Origin: Mycobacterium sp. IS-1496
GTDB taxonomy: Bacteria > Actinomycetota > Actinomycetes > Mycobacteriales > Mycobacteriaceae
Direction of reading: 5' to 3'
NCBI RefSeq assembly: GCF_001499995.1
Contig: NZ_LQIU01000006.1
Span: 1 to 64,000, forward strand
Length of the DNA stretch: 64,000 nucleotides
Made by a program: the position numbers and the translations under genes. Below the pieces are notes generated by a model. The model was not told the origin of the DNA. It ran no database searches and worked only from the letters and a program-made list of their open reading frames with translations. Below, piece after piece: positions 1 to 8,983 of the stretch. Each line of letters begins with the position of its first letter. Position 1 is the stretch's first letter.

Positions 1-121
1 GCATCCGCGACCGCAACACCAAATGACCGCCCACAACACACTCCAATCAAGAAGGGTGTTGCATCCACCGCTTGAAATCGCCCCGGGATTCGCGATCTGT
101 GTGCAGAGTCAACGCAGGGAA
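1..121. other. Left-edge intergenic sequence
   Basis: No gene is supported here. It lies downstream of the minus-strand thiolase stop. GCAACACC (13-20) and GGTGTTGC (55-62) form an 8-bp inverted repeat with a 34-nt loop, and GCATCC occurs at both 1-6 and 61-66. This could be part of a terminator or a divergent control region beyond the window. Confidence 0.5.
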
Positions 122-1339
122 CTAGCTCAGGCGCTCGATGATCATCGCCATACCCTGGCCGCCGCCCACGCACATCGTCTCCAGGCCGAACTGCTTGTCG
201 TGGGTCTGCAGGTTGTTCAGCAGCGTGGCGGTGATGCGGGCGCCGGTCATGCCGAACGGATGCCCCAGCGCGATCGCGCCGCCGGACACGTTCAGCTTGT
301 CCTCATCCATGCCCAGCGCCCGCGCGGAGCCCAGCACCTGGACGGCGAACGCCTCGTTGATCTCGTAGAGGTCGATGTCGCCGATGCCCATCCCGGCGTT
401 GGCCAGCGCCTTCTTCGACGCCTCGATCGGGCCGAGGCCCATGATCTCCGGCGACAGTCCCGACACACCGGTCGCGACGATGCGCGCCAGCGGCGTCAAT
501 CCGAGTTCGCGCGCCTTGGTGTCGGAGAGGATGACCACCGCGGCGGCGCCGTCGTTGAGCGGGCACGCGTTACCGGCGGTCACCGTGCCGTTCGGCCGGA
601 ACACCGGCTTGAGCTGGCTGATCTTCTCGTAGACCGTGCCCGCGCGCGGACCGTCGTCCTTCGACACGACGGTGCCGTCCGGCAGCGTCACCGGCGAGAT
701 CTCGCGCTCGAAGAAGCCGCTGTTGATGGCCTCCTCGGCGCGGTTCTGCGAGCGCACACCCCAGTGGTCCTGGTCCTCGCGGCTGATGCCCGTGTGCAAC
801 GCGACGTTCTCGGCGGTCTGGCCCATCGCGATGTAGACGTCCGGCAGGTTGCCGTCCTCGCGCGGGTCGTGCCACTCGTCACCGCCGGCCGCGCCCTGGT
901 TGGACCGCTCCTGAGCCTCCGCGAACTTCGGGTTCTTGGTGTCGGGCCAGCCGTCGGCGTTGCCCTTCGCGAAGCGCGACACCGTCTCGACGCCCGCGGA
1001 GATGAAGGCATGGCCCTCTCCGGCCTTGATCGCGTGGAACGCCATCCGCGACGTCTGCAGCGACGACGAGCAGTACCGGTTGACGGTGGTGCCCGGCATG
1101 AAGTCGTAGCCGAGCTGTACGGCGACCGCGCGGCCGATGTTGAAACCGGACTCGCCCGCGGGCTGGCCGCAGCCCATGATCAGGTCGTCGATGTCGTGCG
1201 GGTCGAGCGAGGGCACCTTGTCCAGCGCGGCGCGCACCATCTGCGCGGCGAGGTCGTCGGGCCGCATGTCGACCAGCGACCCCTTGTTGGCGCGGCCGAT
1301 CGGCGAACGCGCGGTCGAGACGATGACGGCTTCAGGCAT
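122..1339 (-). CDS. fadA3: Acetyl-CoA C-acetyltransferase (thiolase), FadA3-like
   Basis: A 405-residue thiolase, full length for the family. The acyl-accepting Cys90 lies in VNRYCSSSLQ, the NEAF motif is present, His360 lies in GHPFG and Cys390 in CVGGGQG, so the catalytic set is complete. Thiolases cleave 3-ketoacyl-CoA with CoA in beta-oxidation, or condense acetyl-CoA in reverse. The position next to an SGNH esterase and lipU matches Rv1074c (fadA3) in M. tuberculosis, which is why the symbol is given; the true chain-length preference cannot be read from sequence. ATG start at 1339. The next gene upstream on the same strand stops 31 bp away, so the two may be co-transcribed. Confidence 0.9.
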   Translation of the reverse strand: MPEAVIVSTARSPIGRANKGSLVDMRPDDLAAQMVRAALDKVPSLDPHDIDDLIMGCGQPAGESGFNIGRAVAVQLGYDFMPGTTVNRYCSSSLQTSRMAFHAIKAGEGHAFISAGVETVSRFAKGNADGWPDTKNPKFAEAQERSNQGAAGGDEWHDPREDGNLPDVYIAMGQTAENVALHTGISREDQDHWGVRSQNRAEEAINSGFFEREISPVTLPDGTVVSKDDGPRAGTVYEKISQLKPVFRPNGTVTAGNACPLNDGAAAVVILSDTKARELGLTPLARIVATGVSGLSPEIMGLGPIEASKKALANAGMGIGDIDLYEINEAFAVQVLGSARALGMDEDKLNVSGGAIALGHPFGMTGARITATLLNNLQTHDKQFGLETMCVGGGQGMAMIIERLS

Positions 1340-1370
1340 GACGGCTCCTCAATCGCTGTTGAGCGAAACG

Positions 1371-2411
1371 CTAGCCTGCGGGCGCGATGACCGGTGCGGG
1401 CACCCCGGTCGTCCGGCGCCACAGGCGGGTGACGCCACCGACTTTGGCCAGCAGCGTGCTGACGTCGGCGGCGCGGGTCCGCAGTGCCTGCTCCGGTGCG
1501 CCCTCGGGACTCCGCTCGCCGAGCGCGTCGCACAGCGCGGGCAGCAGCTGGCTGGCGGCCAGCGCGTACCCCGCCGCCGAGGGATGGAACATGTCCTCGG
1601 AGAACAGCACATCCGGCTGCTGGTAGAACTGCGGCGCGAGCAGGTCGGAGAACGGCACCGGCACGCCGCCCTCGGCGCGCACCGCCGAGGCCTGGGCCCG
1701 CGCCAGGCGCAGCCCCAGGGTGCGGGCCACCGTGCGCAGGGGCTGCGGGATCGCGGTGATCACCCCGAAGTCCGGACACGTGCCGACGACGACGACCGCG
1801 CCGCTGGACCGCAGGCGGGCAACGGCCTTGCCCAGCCGGCGGGCCGACTGCGGGATGCCGTTGAGGGCGGTGATGTCGTTCGCGCCGATCATGATGACGG
1901 CGGCGTCCGGCGGTGGGCCCGCCACGAACATCGCGTCGATCTGGCCTTCCAGCCCCTTGGACGTCGCGCCGACGATCGCCTTGGTGCTCAGCCGGATCCG
2001 CTTCCCGGACTGTTCGGCGAGTCCGCGGGCGATGAGCACCCCGGGCACTTCGTCGGCGGTGCGGCATCCGTAGCCGGTCGCGGTGGAGTCGCCGAAGACC
2101 ATCAGGTGCAGGTCGAACGGGTCGCCGCGGTGCCATCGCTCGACGGGGCCGCCACCGGGGGAGTAGACCCCGTCGGCGCGCGGTGGGACGTCCCAGGACT
2201 TCGGGATGACCTGGCGCGCCTGATCGGCCTGGCCGGTCAACAGGTTGCGCACCCCGATGTAGGCGGAGCCAGTCGATGCGAGCGTGGCCGCCACCGCCAG
2301 GGCACCGCGTGTTGCGCGCACAACGAACAGTTTAGGGACCGTCCGCGTGGCGATCCCGCGCCGGCGATCACGGTGCGGTATCAAACCCGGAACGAACATT
2401 GTTTGAACCAT
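1371..2411 (-). CDS. Exported SGNH/GDSL esterase (Rv1075c-like)
   Basis: An SGNH-hydrolase of up to 346 residues. Block I is FGDSTATG with the nucleophile Ser109, block III is GAND (176-179), and block V is Asp273-His276 in SEDMFHPS. A hydrophobic stretch at about residues 35-53 looks like an N-terminal anchor or uncleaved signal, so the enzyme probably acts at the cell envelope. The M. tuberculosis orthologue Rv1075c has been described as a cell-wall-associated esterase. Several starts are possible: 2411, ATG at 2399, or later GTG codons; the mature domain is unaffected. Divergent from lipU. Confidence 0.85.
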   Translation of the reverse strand: MVQTMFVPGLIPHRDRRRGIATRTVPKLFVVRATRGALAVAATLASTGSAYIGVRNLLTGQADQARQVIPKSWDVPPRADGVYSPGGGPVERWHRGDPFDLHLMVFGDSTATGYGCRTADEVPGVLIARGLAEQSGKRIRLSTKAIVGATSKGLEGQIDAMFVAGPPPDAAVIMIGANDITALNGIPQSARRLGKAVARLRSSGAVVVVGTCPDFGVITAIPQPLRTVARTLGLRLARAQASAVRAEGGVPVPFSDLLAPQFYQQPDVLFSEDMFHPSAAGYALAASQLLPALCDALGERSPEGAPEQALRTRAADVSTLLAKVGGVTRLWRRTTGVPAPVIAPAG

Positions 2412-2502
2412 TGTGATATCGGTTACAAGTGCGAAGCTGAGTTACGGAGATGGACTGAGTAGCTGAGCACCTGGCACTACAACGGCGTAGAAGGTGATGG
2501 CG

Positions 2503-3555
2503 ATGACGGCACCGAGCAGGGTCCCGAGCTCTTCATTTGCTGGGCTGCGGGCGGGCAGGCCGCACAGGCCACGGCGCTTCCCGGTCAGCGACGGTGCGCC
2601 GGTGGAGGTGATCGAGGACGGGCCCAGCATCGCCGGCCGGGTGATGGCGCTGGCAGCGCTGATGACGATCAAGCCGACGCTGACGATCGGTAGCCTCGCG
2701 CCCAAAATGCCCTGGCCATGGGGCGCCGTCGACTTCGCCTGCCGCCTCCTGCGGCCGGTCCCCGGCACGATCCGCGCCACCATCGGGCTGCAGAACTGCA
2801 CCGCCCAACTGGTGCGGGCGCCCGGCGTACTGCCCGCAGACGGCAAACGCAGCATCATTCTCTACCTGCACGGCGGGGCGTTCCTGACCTGCGGGGTCAA
2901 CTCGCACAGCCGCCTGGTGACGGCGCTGTCGAAGTTCGCTGACAGCCCGGCGCTGGTGGTCAACTACCGGATGATCCCCAAGCACTCGGTGGGTCAGGCC
3001 GTCGACGACTGCTACGACGCCTACCAGTGGCTGCGCCGCAAGGGCTACGAACCCGACCAGATCGTGCTGGCCGGCGACTCCGCGGGCGGCTACCTGTCGC
3101 TGGCGCTCGCCGAGCGCCTGCAGCTCGAGGACGAGACCCCCGCCGCGGTGGTGACCATGTCGCCGCTGTTCGAGCTCGACAACGAGGCCCGCGCCGACCA
3201 CCCGAACGTCCACAGCGACGTGATGTTCCCGCAGCGGGCGTTCCACGCCCTGGTCGAGCTCATCGAGCACGCCGCCGAAAAGCACCTCGTCGACGGCCGT
3301 CCGGAGCCGATCTACGAACCGCTCGACCACATCGAACCCGGCCTCCCGCGGACCCTCATCCACGTCTCCGGCTCCGAGGTGCTCATCAGCGACGCCAGGA
3401 AGGCGGCGCGGCTGCTGGCGGCCGCCGGGGTGCCGGTCGAGGTGCGGGTGTGGCCGGGTCAGATGCACGTCTTCCAACTCGGGGCGCCGGTGGTGTCGGA
3501 GGCCCAGCGCTCGCTGCGTCAGATCGGCGAGTACATCCGAGAGGCCACCTGGTAA
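2503..3555 (+). CDS. lipU: Esterase/lipase LipU, HSL-type alpha/beta hydrolase
   Basis: A carboxylesterase of the hormone-sensitive-lipase family (alpha/beta hydrolase fold 3). The oxyanion motif is HGGAF and the nucleophile elbow is GDSAGG. The acid is in SGSEVLISD and the catalytic His in GQMHVF. In-frame starts are GTG 2494, ATG 2497 and ATG 2503; 2503 is chosen because GAAGG at 2490-2494 sits 8 nt upstream of it. The protein is 350 residues from that start. Synteny (Rv1076) supports the name. Likely hydrolyses short acyl esters; substrate unknown. A 12-bp sequence at its 3' end is repeated 28 bp downstream. Confidence 0.88.
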   Translation: MTAPSRVPSSSFAGLRAGRPHRPRRFPVSDGAPVEVIEDGPSIAGRVMALAALMTIKPTLTIGSLAPKMPWPWGAVDFACRLLRPVPGTIRATIGLQNCTAQLVRAPGVLPADGKRSIILYLHGGAFLTCGVNSHSRLVTALSKFADSPALVVNYRMIPKHSVGQAVDDCYDAYQWLRRKGYEPDQIVLAGDSAGGYLSLALAERLQLEDETPAAVVTMSPLFELDNEARADHPNVHSDVMFPQRAFHALVELIEHAAEKHLVDGRPEPIYEPLDHIEPGLPRTLIHVSGSEVLISDARKAARLLAAAGVPVEVRVWPGQMHVFQLGAPVVSEAQRSLRQIGEYIREATW

Positions 3556-3612
3556 CACGCACGTGCCGGAGGCCACCTGGATGCGCCGTGACCGGCCTGG
3601 GACGATGGAGTC

Positions 3613-5007
3613 ATGCGCATCGCCCAGCACGTCAGTGAGCTCATCGGCAACACCCCTCTGGTTCAGCTGAATTCTGTTGTCCCCGCGGGGGCGGGCACGG
3701 TCGCGGCCAAGATCGAGTACCTCAACCCCGGCGGCAGCTCCAAGGACCGCATCGCGGTCAAGATGATCGACGCCGCCGAGGCCAGCGGTGAGCTCAAGCC
3801 GGGCGGCACCATCGTCGAACCCACGTCGGGCAACACCGGCGTCGGGTTGGCGCTCGTCGCCCAGCAGCGCGGCTACAAGTGCATCTTCGTCTGCCCCGAC
3901 AAGGTGAGCGAGGACAAGCGCAACGTGCTGCGCGCCTACGGTGCGGACGTGGTGGTGTGCCCGACGGCGGTGGCCCCGGACGATCCGGACAGCTACTACA
4001 GCGTCTCCAACCGCCTCGTCACCGAGATCGAGGGGGCGTGGAAGCCCGACCAGTACTCCAATCCGATGGGGCCGGAATCGCACTACGAGACCACCGGGCC
4101 GGAGATCTGGCGCGATACCGACGGCAAGGTCACCCACTTCGTGGCCGGCGTGGGCACCGGCGGCACCATCACCGGCGCCGGGCGGTACCTCAAGGAGGTG
4201 TCCGGCGGGAAGGTGCGCGTCATCGGCGCCGACCCCGAGGGGTCGGTGTACTCCGGCGGCACCGGTCGGCCGTATCTGGTCGAGGGGGTCGGCGAGGACT
4301 TCTGGCCGTCGGCCTACGACCCCGCGGTGCCGGACGAGATCATCGCGGTCTCGGACGCCGACTCGTTCGACATGACCCGACGGTTGGCCCGCGAGGAGGG
4401 GCTGCTGGTGGGCGGCTCGTGCGGTATGGCCGTGGTCGCGGCGATCGAGGTGGCCGAGAAGGCCGGCCCGGACGCGCTGGTGGTGGTGTTGCTGCCCGAC
4501 GGCGGCCGCGGCTACCTGTCGAAGATCTTCAACGACTCGTGGATGTCGTCCTACGGCTTCCTGCGCAACCGGCTCGACGGGTCCATCGAACAGCCGACCG
4601 TCGGAGATGTGTTGCGCGGCAAGTCCGGTGCGCTACCGGACCTGGTGCACACCCATCCGTCGGAGACCGTGCGCGACGCGATCGGCATCCTGCGCGAGTA
4701 CGGCGTCTCGCAGATGCCCGTCGTCGGCGCCGAACCGCCCGTGATGGCCGGTGAGGTCGCGGGCAGCGTCTCCGAACGCGAACTGCTGTCGGCGGTCTTC
4801 GAGGGCCGCGCCAAGCTGGCCGATGCGGTGGCCGAGCACATGAGCCCGCCCATGCCGCTGATCGGCGCGGGCGAATTGGTCAGCACCGCGGCCAAGACCC
4901 TGCGTGAGTGCGATGCGCTGATGGTGGTCGAGGAGGGCAAGCCGGTCGGCGTGCTCACCCGCCACGATCTGCTCGGCTTCCTGTCGGACGGCAGCGCCCG
5001 CCGTTAG
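3613..5007 (+). CDS. cbs: Cystathionine beta-synthase
   Basis: A 464-residue PLP enzyme joining serine and homocysteine to cystathionine, the first step of reverse transsulfuration. Lys44 in NPGGSSKDR is the Schiff-base lysine. TSGNTG (71-76) binds the substrate carboxylate and GTGGTITGAG (181-190) the PLP phosphate. The catalytic core is followed by a C-terminal pair of CBS repeats (about 335-460), the regulatory domain. There is no N-terminal heme domain, as usual for bacterial forms. ATG start at 3613. Two genes downstream is metB, the partner enzyme, so the locus can interconvert homocysteine and cysteine. A weak hairpin (CCCGC/GCGGG, 4997-5011) spans the stop codon. Confidence 0.95.
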   Translation: MRIAQHVSELIGNTPLVQLNSVVPAGAGTVAAKIEYLNPGGSSKDRIAVKMIDAAEASGELKPGGTIVEPTSGNTGVGLALVAQQRGYKCIFVCPDKVSEDKRNVLRAYGADVVVCPTAVAPDDPDSYYSVSNRLVTEIEGAWKPDQYSNPMGPESHYETTGPEIWRDTDGKVTHFVAGVGTGGTITGAGRYLKEVSGGKVRVIGADPEGSVYSGGTGRPYLVEGVGEDFWPSAYDPAVPDEIIAVSDADSFDMTRRLAREEGLLVGGSCGMAVVAAIEVAEKAGPDALVVVLLPDGGRGYLSKIFNDSWMSSYGFLRNRLDGSIEQPTVGDVLRGKSGALPDLVHTHPSETVRDAIGILREYGVSQMPVVGAEPPVMAGEVAGSVSERELLSAVFEGRAKLADAVAEHMSPPMPLIGAGELVSTAAKTLRECDALMVVEEGKPVGVLTRHDLLGFLSDGSARR

Positions 5008-5122
5008 CGGGATGCACACTCGGGCATGCCTTCTGCCGTTGTGGTGAAAACCCTGCATTGATCATGATCTCCGGTACTGTTAGCTCGCTCGTTCCCCGCT
5101 GACCGCACATTGGAGAGCGTCC

Positions 5123-5950
5123 ATGACCGACCAACCGCCCCCGCCGCCGCAGGGCGGGTATCCGCCACCGCCGCAGGGCAATTACCCGCCGGCCGGCTAT
5201 CCCGTTGGGCCGCAGGGCAATTACCCGCAGGCGAACTTCGGGGCCGGTGGTTACAGCGTCGGTGACGCGTTCTCGTGGGCGTGGAACAAGTTCGGCAAGA
5301 ACGCCGTTCCGCTCATCGTCGCCACGCTGGCCTACGGCCTCATCATCATCGTGATCCAGGCGCTGACCAACACGCTGTCGGCGGCGGTGGATCCGGGTGA
5401 CTCCACCAACTACATGTCCGACGGCAGCGGCGTCGAGTTCTCCTACACCATCGACAGCCCGGCCGGGATCATCGTCGCGTTCATCGGCTGGCTGATCTCA
5501 CTCGTGGTCGCGGCCGCGGTGCAGTCCGCCTACCTCGGCGGCATGCTCGACATCGCCGACGGGCGCGAGGTCTCGATCGGCTCCTTCTTCCGCCCGCGCA
5601 ACATCGGCGGCGTCATCGTCGCGGGGCTCATCGTCGGGGTCATCACCACGGTCGGCTTCCTGCTGTGCGTCATCCCGGGCCTGATCGCGAGCATCATGCT
5701 GATGTTCACGGTGGTCAGCCTGATCGACCGCGGCCTCGCGCCGCTCGAGGCCGTCAAGACCAGCTTCAACGTCAGCAAGGCGCATTTCGGGAGTGTCTTC
5801 CTGGCCTGGCTGGTGATGGTCGCGACCGTGGTCGTCGGGGCGCTCTTGTGCGGTGTCGGCCTGCTGGTGGCCGCCCCCATCGCGACGCTCGTCCTCGTCT
5901 ACACCTACCGCGTCCTCACCGGCGGTCAGGTCGCACCCAAGCAGCTGTAG
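5123..5950 (+). CDS. pra: Proline-rich membrane antigen Pra-like
   Basis: A 275-residue membrane protein. Residues 3-40 are a Pro/Gly/Gln/Tyr-rich tail with repeats such as PPPPQGGYPP and PQGNYP. The rest is several hydrophobic helices separated by a short polar loop (about residues 90-110), ending in VLTGGQVAPKQL. It matches the mycobacterial proline-rich antigen (Rv1078) in architecture and position. Function is not established; it resembles small DUF4013/glycerophosphodiesterase-membrane-like four-to-six-helix proteins. GGAGAG at 5112-5117 is the ribosome binding site for ATG 5123. A TACTGT hexamer at 5075-5080 is a possible -10, implying a leadered mRNA. Confidence 0.85.
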   Translation: MTDQPPPPPQGGYPPPPQGNYPPAGYPVGPQGNYPQANFGAGGYSVGDAFSWAWNKFGKNAVPLIVATLAYGLIIIVIQALTNTLSAAVDPGDSTNYMSDGSGVEFSYTIDSPAGIIVAFIGWLISLVVAAAVQSAYLGGMLDIADGREVSIGSFFRPRNIGGVIVAGLIVGVITTVGFLLCVIPGLIASIMLMFTVVSLIDRGLAPLEAVKTSFNVSKAHFGSVFLAWLVMVATVVVGALLCGVGLLVAAPIATLVLVYTYRVLTGGQVAPKQL

Positions 5951-5956
5951 TCCCAG

Positions 5957-7126
5957 TCATCCGCGGAAGGCGCTGACACCGGTCAGCGCCTCCCCGATGA
6001 CCATCTGGTGCACCTCCGAGGTGCCCTCGTAGGTCAACACCGACTCCAGGTTGTTGGCGTGCCGCAGCACCGGGTACTCGAGCGTGATCCCGTTGGCGCC
6101 CAACAGTGTTCGGCACTGACGCGCGATCGCCAGCGCCTCGCGCACGTTGTTGAGCTTGCCGAAGCTGACCTGGTCCGCGCGGATGCGGCCCTCGTCCTTG
6201 AGCCGGCCCAGATGCAGCGCGAGTAACTGCGCCTTGCCCAGTTCGACGGCCATGTCGGCGATCTTGGCCTGGGTCAGCTGGTACGCCGCCAGCGGCTTGT
6301 CGAACACCTCGCGGCTGCCGACGTAGTCCAGCGTCGTCTCCAGACAGTCCCTGGCCGCGCCGACACTGCCGAACACGATCCCGAACCGTGCCTCCGACAG
6401 GCACGCCAACGGTCCGGACAGGCCGCGCGCCGCGGGCAGTTGGGCCTCGGCGGGCAGCCGGACGTCGTCGAGGATCAGCTCGGAGGTGTTCGACGCGCGC
6501 AGCGACAGCTTGTGTTTCATCTCCCGGCCCGAGAAGCCCTCGGTGCCCGCCGGGACGACGAACCCGAGGATGCCCTCCTCGGCCCGCGCCCAGACCACCG
6601 CGACGTCGGCGAGCGAACCGTTGGTGATCCACATCTTCGAGCCGTTGAGGATCCAGTCGGAACCGTCGCGGCGCGCGGTCGTGCGCATCCCCGCGGGGTT
6701 CGAGCCGAAGTCGGGTTCGGTGAGGCCGAAGCATCCGATCACGTCACCGGTGGCCATCGCGGGCAGCCACTGCTCGCGCTGCTCTTCGCTGCCGTGCTTG
6801 TGGATGGCGAACATCGCCAGCGACCCCTGTACCGAGACCATGCTGCGCAGGCCGCTGTCGACCGCCTCGAGTTCCTGGCACACCAGCCCGTACGCGGTGG
6901 CCGTCGAACCACCGCAGCCGTACCCCTCCAGGTGCATGCCGAGCAGGCCGAGCTTGCCGAACTCCGAGGCCAGCTCGCGCACCGGGACCTCCCCGGCCTC
7001 GAACCACTCGCCGACGTGCGGCCGCAGGCGCTGCTCACCGAAGCGGCGCACGGTCTGACGCAGCTCGCGGTCCTCCGGGGCGAGCATGGCGTCGGTGTCG
7101 AGCAGATCGTCGATACGTACGGTCAT
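5957..7126 (-). CDS. Acyl-CoA dehydrogenase, glutaryl-CoA dehydrogenase-like
   Basis: A 389-residue FAD-dependent acyl-CoA dehydrogenase. FAD-binding segments CFGLTEPDFGSNP and MWITNG are clear, and the catalytic base is Glu367 in LTYEGTSEVH. The C-terminal run EYPVLRHANNLESVLTYEG and SGLRSMVSVQ (Glu87, Arg94, Ser95, which align with residues near the substrate carboxylate in human GCDH) point to the glutaryl-CoA dehydrogenase branch, which dehydrogenates and decarboxylates glutaryl-CoA to crotonyl-CoA in lysine and tryptophan breakdown. The open frame extends to 7465, but that part is antisense to metB; ATG 7126 gives the normal N-terminus. It stops 6 bp from the convergent pra stop. It is an insertion relative to M. 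tuberculosis. Confidence 0.88.
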   Translation of the reverse strand: MTVRIDDLLDTDAMLAPEDRELRQTVRRFGEQRLRPHVGEWFEAGEVPVRELASEFGKLGLLGMHLEGYGCGGSTATAYGLVCQELEAVDSGLRSMVSVQGSLAMFAIHKHGSEEQREQWLPAMATGDVIGCFGLTEPDFGSNPAGMRTTARRDGSDWILNGSKMWITNGSLADVAVVWARAEEGILGFVVPAGTEGFSGREMKHKLSLRASNTSELILDDVRLPAEAQLPAARGLSGPLACLSEARFGIVFGSVGAARDCLETTLDYVGSREVFDKPLAAYQLTQAKIADMAVELGKAQLLALHLGRLKDEGRIRADQVSFGKLNNVREALAIARQCRTLLGANGITLEYPVLRHANNLESVLTYEGTSEVHQMVIGEALTGVSAFRG

Positions 7127-7152
7127 GAACCCATGTCTACACCGCGCTTCGA

Positions 7153-7158
7153 TAGGCT
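7153..7158 (+). promoter_or_regulatory. Candidate -10 of metB
   Basis: TAGGCT fits TANNNT and ends 10 nt before the metB ATG (7169), giving a nearly leaderless transcript. The divergent start codons are only 42 bp apart, so both promoters must share this stretch. Confidence 0.4.
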
Positions 7159-7168
7159 CGACGGTGTT

Positions 7169-8323
7169 ATGACTGAACAGCGCGACACCCACGGACTCGC
7201 CACCAAGGCCATCCACGCCGGGTATGCCCCCGACCCCCGGACCGGTGCGGTCAACACACCCATCTACGCCAGCTCCACCTTCGCCCAGGACGGCGTCGGC
7301 GGGCTGCGAGGTGGCTTCGAGTACGCCCGCACCGGCAACCCGACGCGCCAGTCGCTGGAGTCGGCGCTGGCTGCGGTGGAGGAGGCCGGCTACGGCCGCG
7401 CCTTCGCCTCGGGGATGGCCGCGACCGACTGCGCGCTGCGCGCGGTGCTGCGCCCGGGTGACCACCTCGTCATCCCGGACGACGCCTACGGCGGCACGTT
7501 CCGGTTGATCGACAAGGTGTTCTCCCAGTGGGGCATCACCTACACCGCGGTCGCGTTGTCGGACCTCGACGCGGTTCGCGCGGCGATCACACCGCAGACC
7601 CGCATGGTGTGGGTCGAGACGCCGACCAATCCGCTGCTGTCGATCGCCGACATCGCGGGCATCGCCGAGATCGCCTCAGGTGCGGGGCTGAAGGTGTTGG
7701 TGGACAACACGTTCGCCTCACCGGCGCTGCAGCAGCCGTTGACGCTGGGTGCCGACATCGTGTTGCACTCCACCACGAAGTACATCGGCGGGCACTCCGA
7801 CGTCGTCGGCGGCGCACTGCTGACCGACGACGAGGAACTCGACACCGCGTTCGCCTTCCTGCAGAACGGAGCGGGCGCCGTTCCCGGCCCGTTCGACGCC
7901 TACCTCACGCTGCGCGGGCTCAAGACGCTGGTGGTGCGGATGCAGCGGCACAGCGAGAACGCCGCGGCGGTCGCCGAATTCCTCGACGGCCACCCGGCCA
8001 TCGACTCCGTGCTCTACCCCGGTCTGCCCTCCCATCCCGGCCATGATGTGGCGGCCAAACAGATGAGCGGATTCGGCGGCATGGTGTCGGTGCGGTTGCG
8101 CGGCGGTCCGAAGGCCGCACGCGACTTCTGCGCCCGCACAGGCATTTTCATCCTCGCCGAATCGCTCGGCGGGGTGGAGTCGCTGATCGAGCATCCGGGT
8201 GCGATGACGCACGCCTCCACCGCCGGTTCCCAACTCGAGGTGCCCGAGGACCTGGTGCGGTTGTCGGTCGGCATCGAGGATCGCGCCGATCTGATCGCCG
8301 ACCTGGAGCAGGCGCTAGGTTAA
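7169..8323 (+). CDS. metB: Cystathionine gamma-synthase
   Basis: A 384-residue PLP enzyme of the Cys/Met metabolism family. Lys204 in HSTTKYIGGHSD carries PLP; SGMAATDC and VDNTFASP are family motifs. It makes cystathionine from an activated homoserine and cysteine, and pairs with cbs in the same neighbourhood. The sequence closely resembles Rv1079. ATG 7133 is also in frame (12 residues longer), but ATG 7169 reproduces the usual N-terminus (TKAIHAGY near residue 15). The stop codon overlaps the 3' end of the convergent GPP34 gene by 9 bp. Confidence 0.95.
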   Translation: MTEQRDTHGLATKAIHAGYAPDPRTGAVNTPIYASSTFAQDGVGGLRGGFEYARTGNPTRQSLESALAAVEEAGYGRAFASGMAATDCALRAVLRPGDHLVIPDDAYGGTFRLIDKVFSQWGITYTAVALSDLDAVRAAITPQTRMVWVETPTNPLLSIADIAGIAEIASGAGLKVLVDNTFASPALQQPLTLGADIVLHSTTKYIGGHSDVVGGALLTDDEELDTAFAFLQNGAGAVPGPFDAYLTLRGLKTLVVRMQRHSENAAAVAEFLDGHPAIDSVLYPGLPSHPGHDVAAKQMSGFGGMVSVRLRGGPKAARDFCARTGIFILAESLGGVESLIEHPGAMTHASTAGSQLEVPEDLVRLSVGIEDRADLIADLEQALG

Positions 8324-8977
8324 CGCCGCGCGCATCGCCGCCGCGGTGACGGCGAGGTTCACCTCGGCCAGCCCCGTCGGCGATTCGTCGACCCAACTGC
8401 CGAGTGAGATCTCGCCGGCCCGGCCGTGCACCCACCGCCAGCCCCGGTCGTTGAGGCTGAGCAGCGCACCCAGTCCGTCCACCGCGTGCAGCAGCGTGAT
8501 GACCGCCGCGGTGGAGGGGGTGGGCGGGGTGCGGTCGAACAGCGCCGAGAGCACCTGGGAGCGGGAGTGCGCCGCCCGGTCGCGGTTGGCCACCGGCCAC
8601 GCGTAGTGGTGGCCGACCCGCTTACCGGGGAGTTCGACGCGCCCGATCTGACCGGTGCCCTCCAGGTGGGCGAGCAGCGCGTCCTCGGTGTGCCTGCGCA
8701 GTTTGTCGATCGCCGACGGCGGGCGCAGCGCACGGCGCTGCAACAGCCGGAACGCCGGTTCGGCGACGGGGTCGAGCCTGCCGCGAGGCGTCAGCGCGAC
8801 GAGCCGGCCGGCCGGCGCGGGATCACCGTCGACCGCGGGTCGGATGAGGCAGGCGTGTGCGAGGTCGAGCAGCACCGCCGCGGCGAGTACCCGCTCACGG
8901 CGAGGCTTGTCCAGGCACGGCTGGGCGGACGCGTTGTCCAGCAGCAGCAGTAACAGGTCTTCGGCGATGCGCGCCAT
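8315..8977 (-). CDS. GPP34/GOLPH3-family protein
   Basis: A 220-residue, mostly alpha-helical protein with the GPP34 pattern: the N-terminal MARIAEDLLLLLLDN, a helix AAAVLLDLAHACLI, VELPGKRVGHHYAWPVANRD in the middle, and a C-terminal LLHAVDGLGALLSLNDRGWR. In eukaryotes GOLPH3/Vps74 binds phosphatidylinositol 4-phosphate on Golgi membranes; actinobacterial members have no settled role and may be peripheral membrane or lipid-binding proteins. It starts 6 bp after the greA stop, so it is probably the second gene of a greA operon. It overlaps metB by 9 bp at the 3' end. Confidence 0.85.
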   Translation of the reverse strand: MARIAEDLLLLLLDNASAQPCLDKPRRERVLAAAVLLDLAHACLIRPAVDGDPAPAGRLVALTPRGRLDPVAEPAFRLLQRRALRPPSAIDKLRRHTEDALLAHLEGTGQIGRVELPGKRVGHHYAWPVANRDRAAHSRSQVLSALFDRTPPTPSTAAVITLLHAVDGLGALLSLNDRGWRWVHGRAGEISLGSWVDESPTGLAEVNLAVTAAAMRAALT

Positions 8978-8983
8978 GGACCG

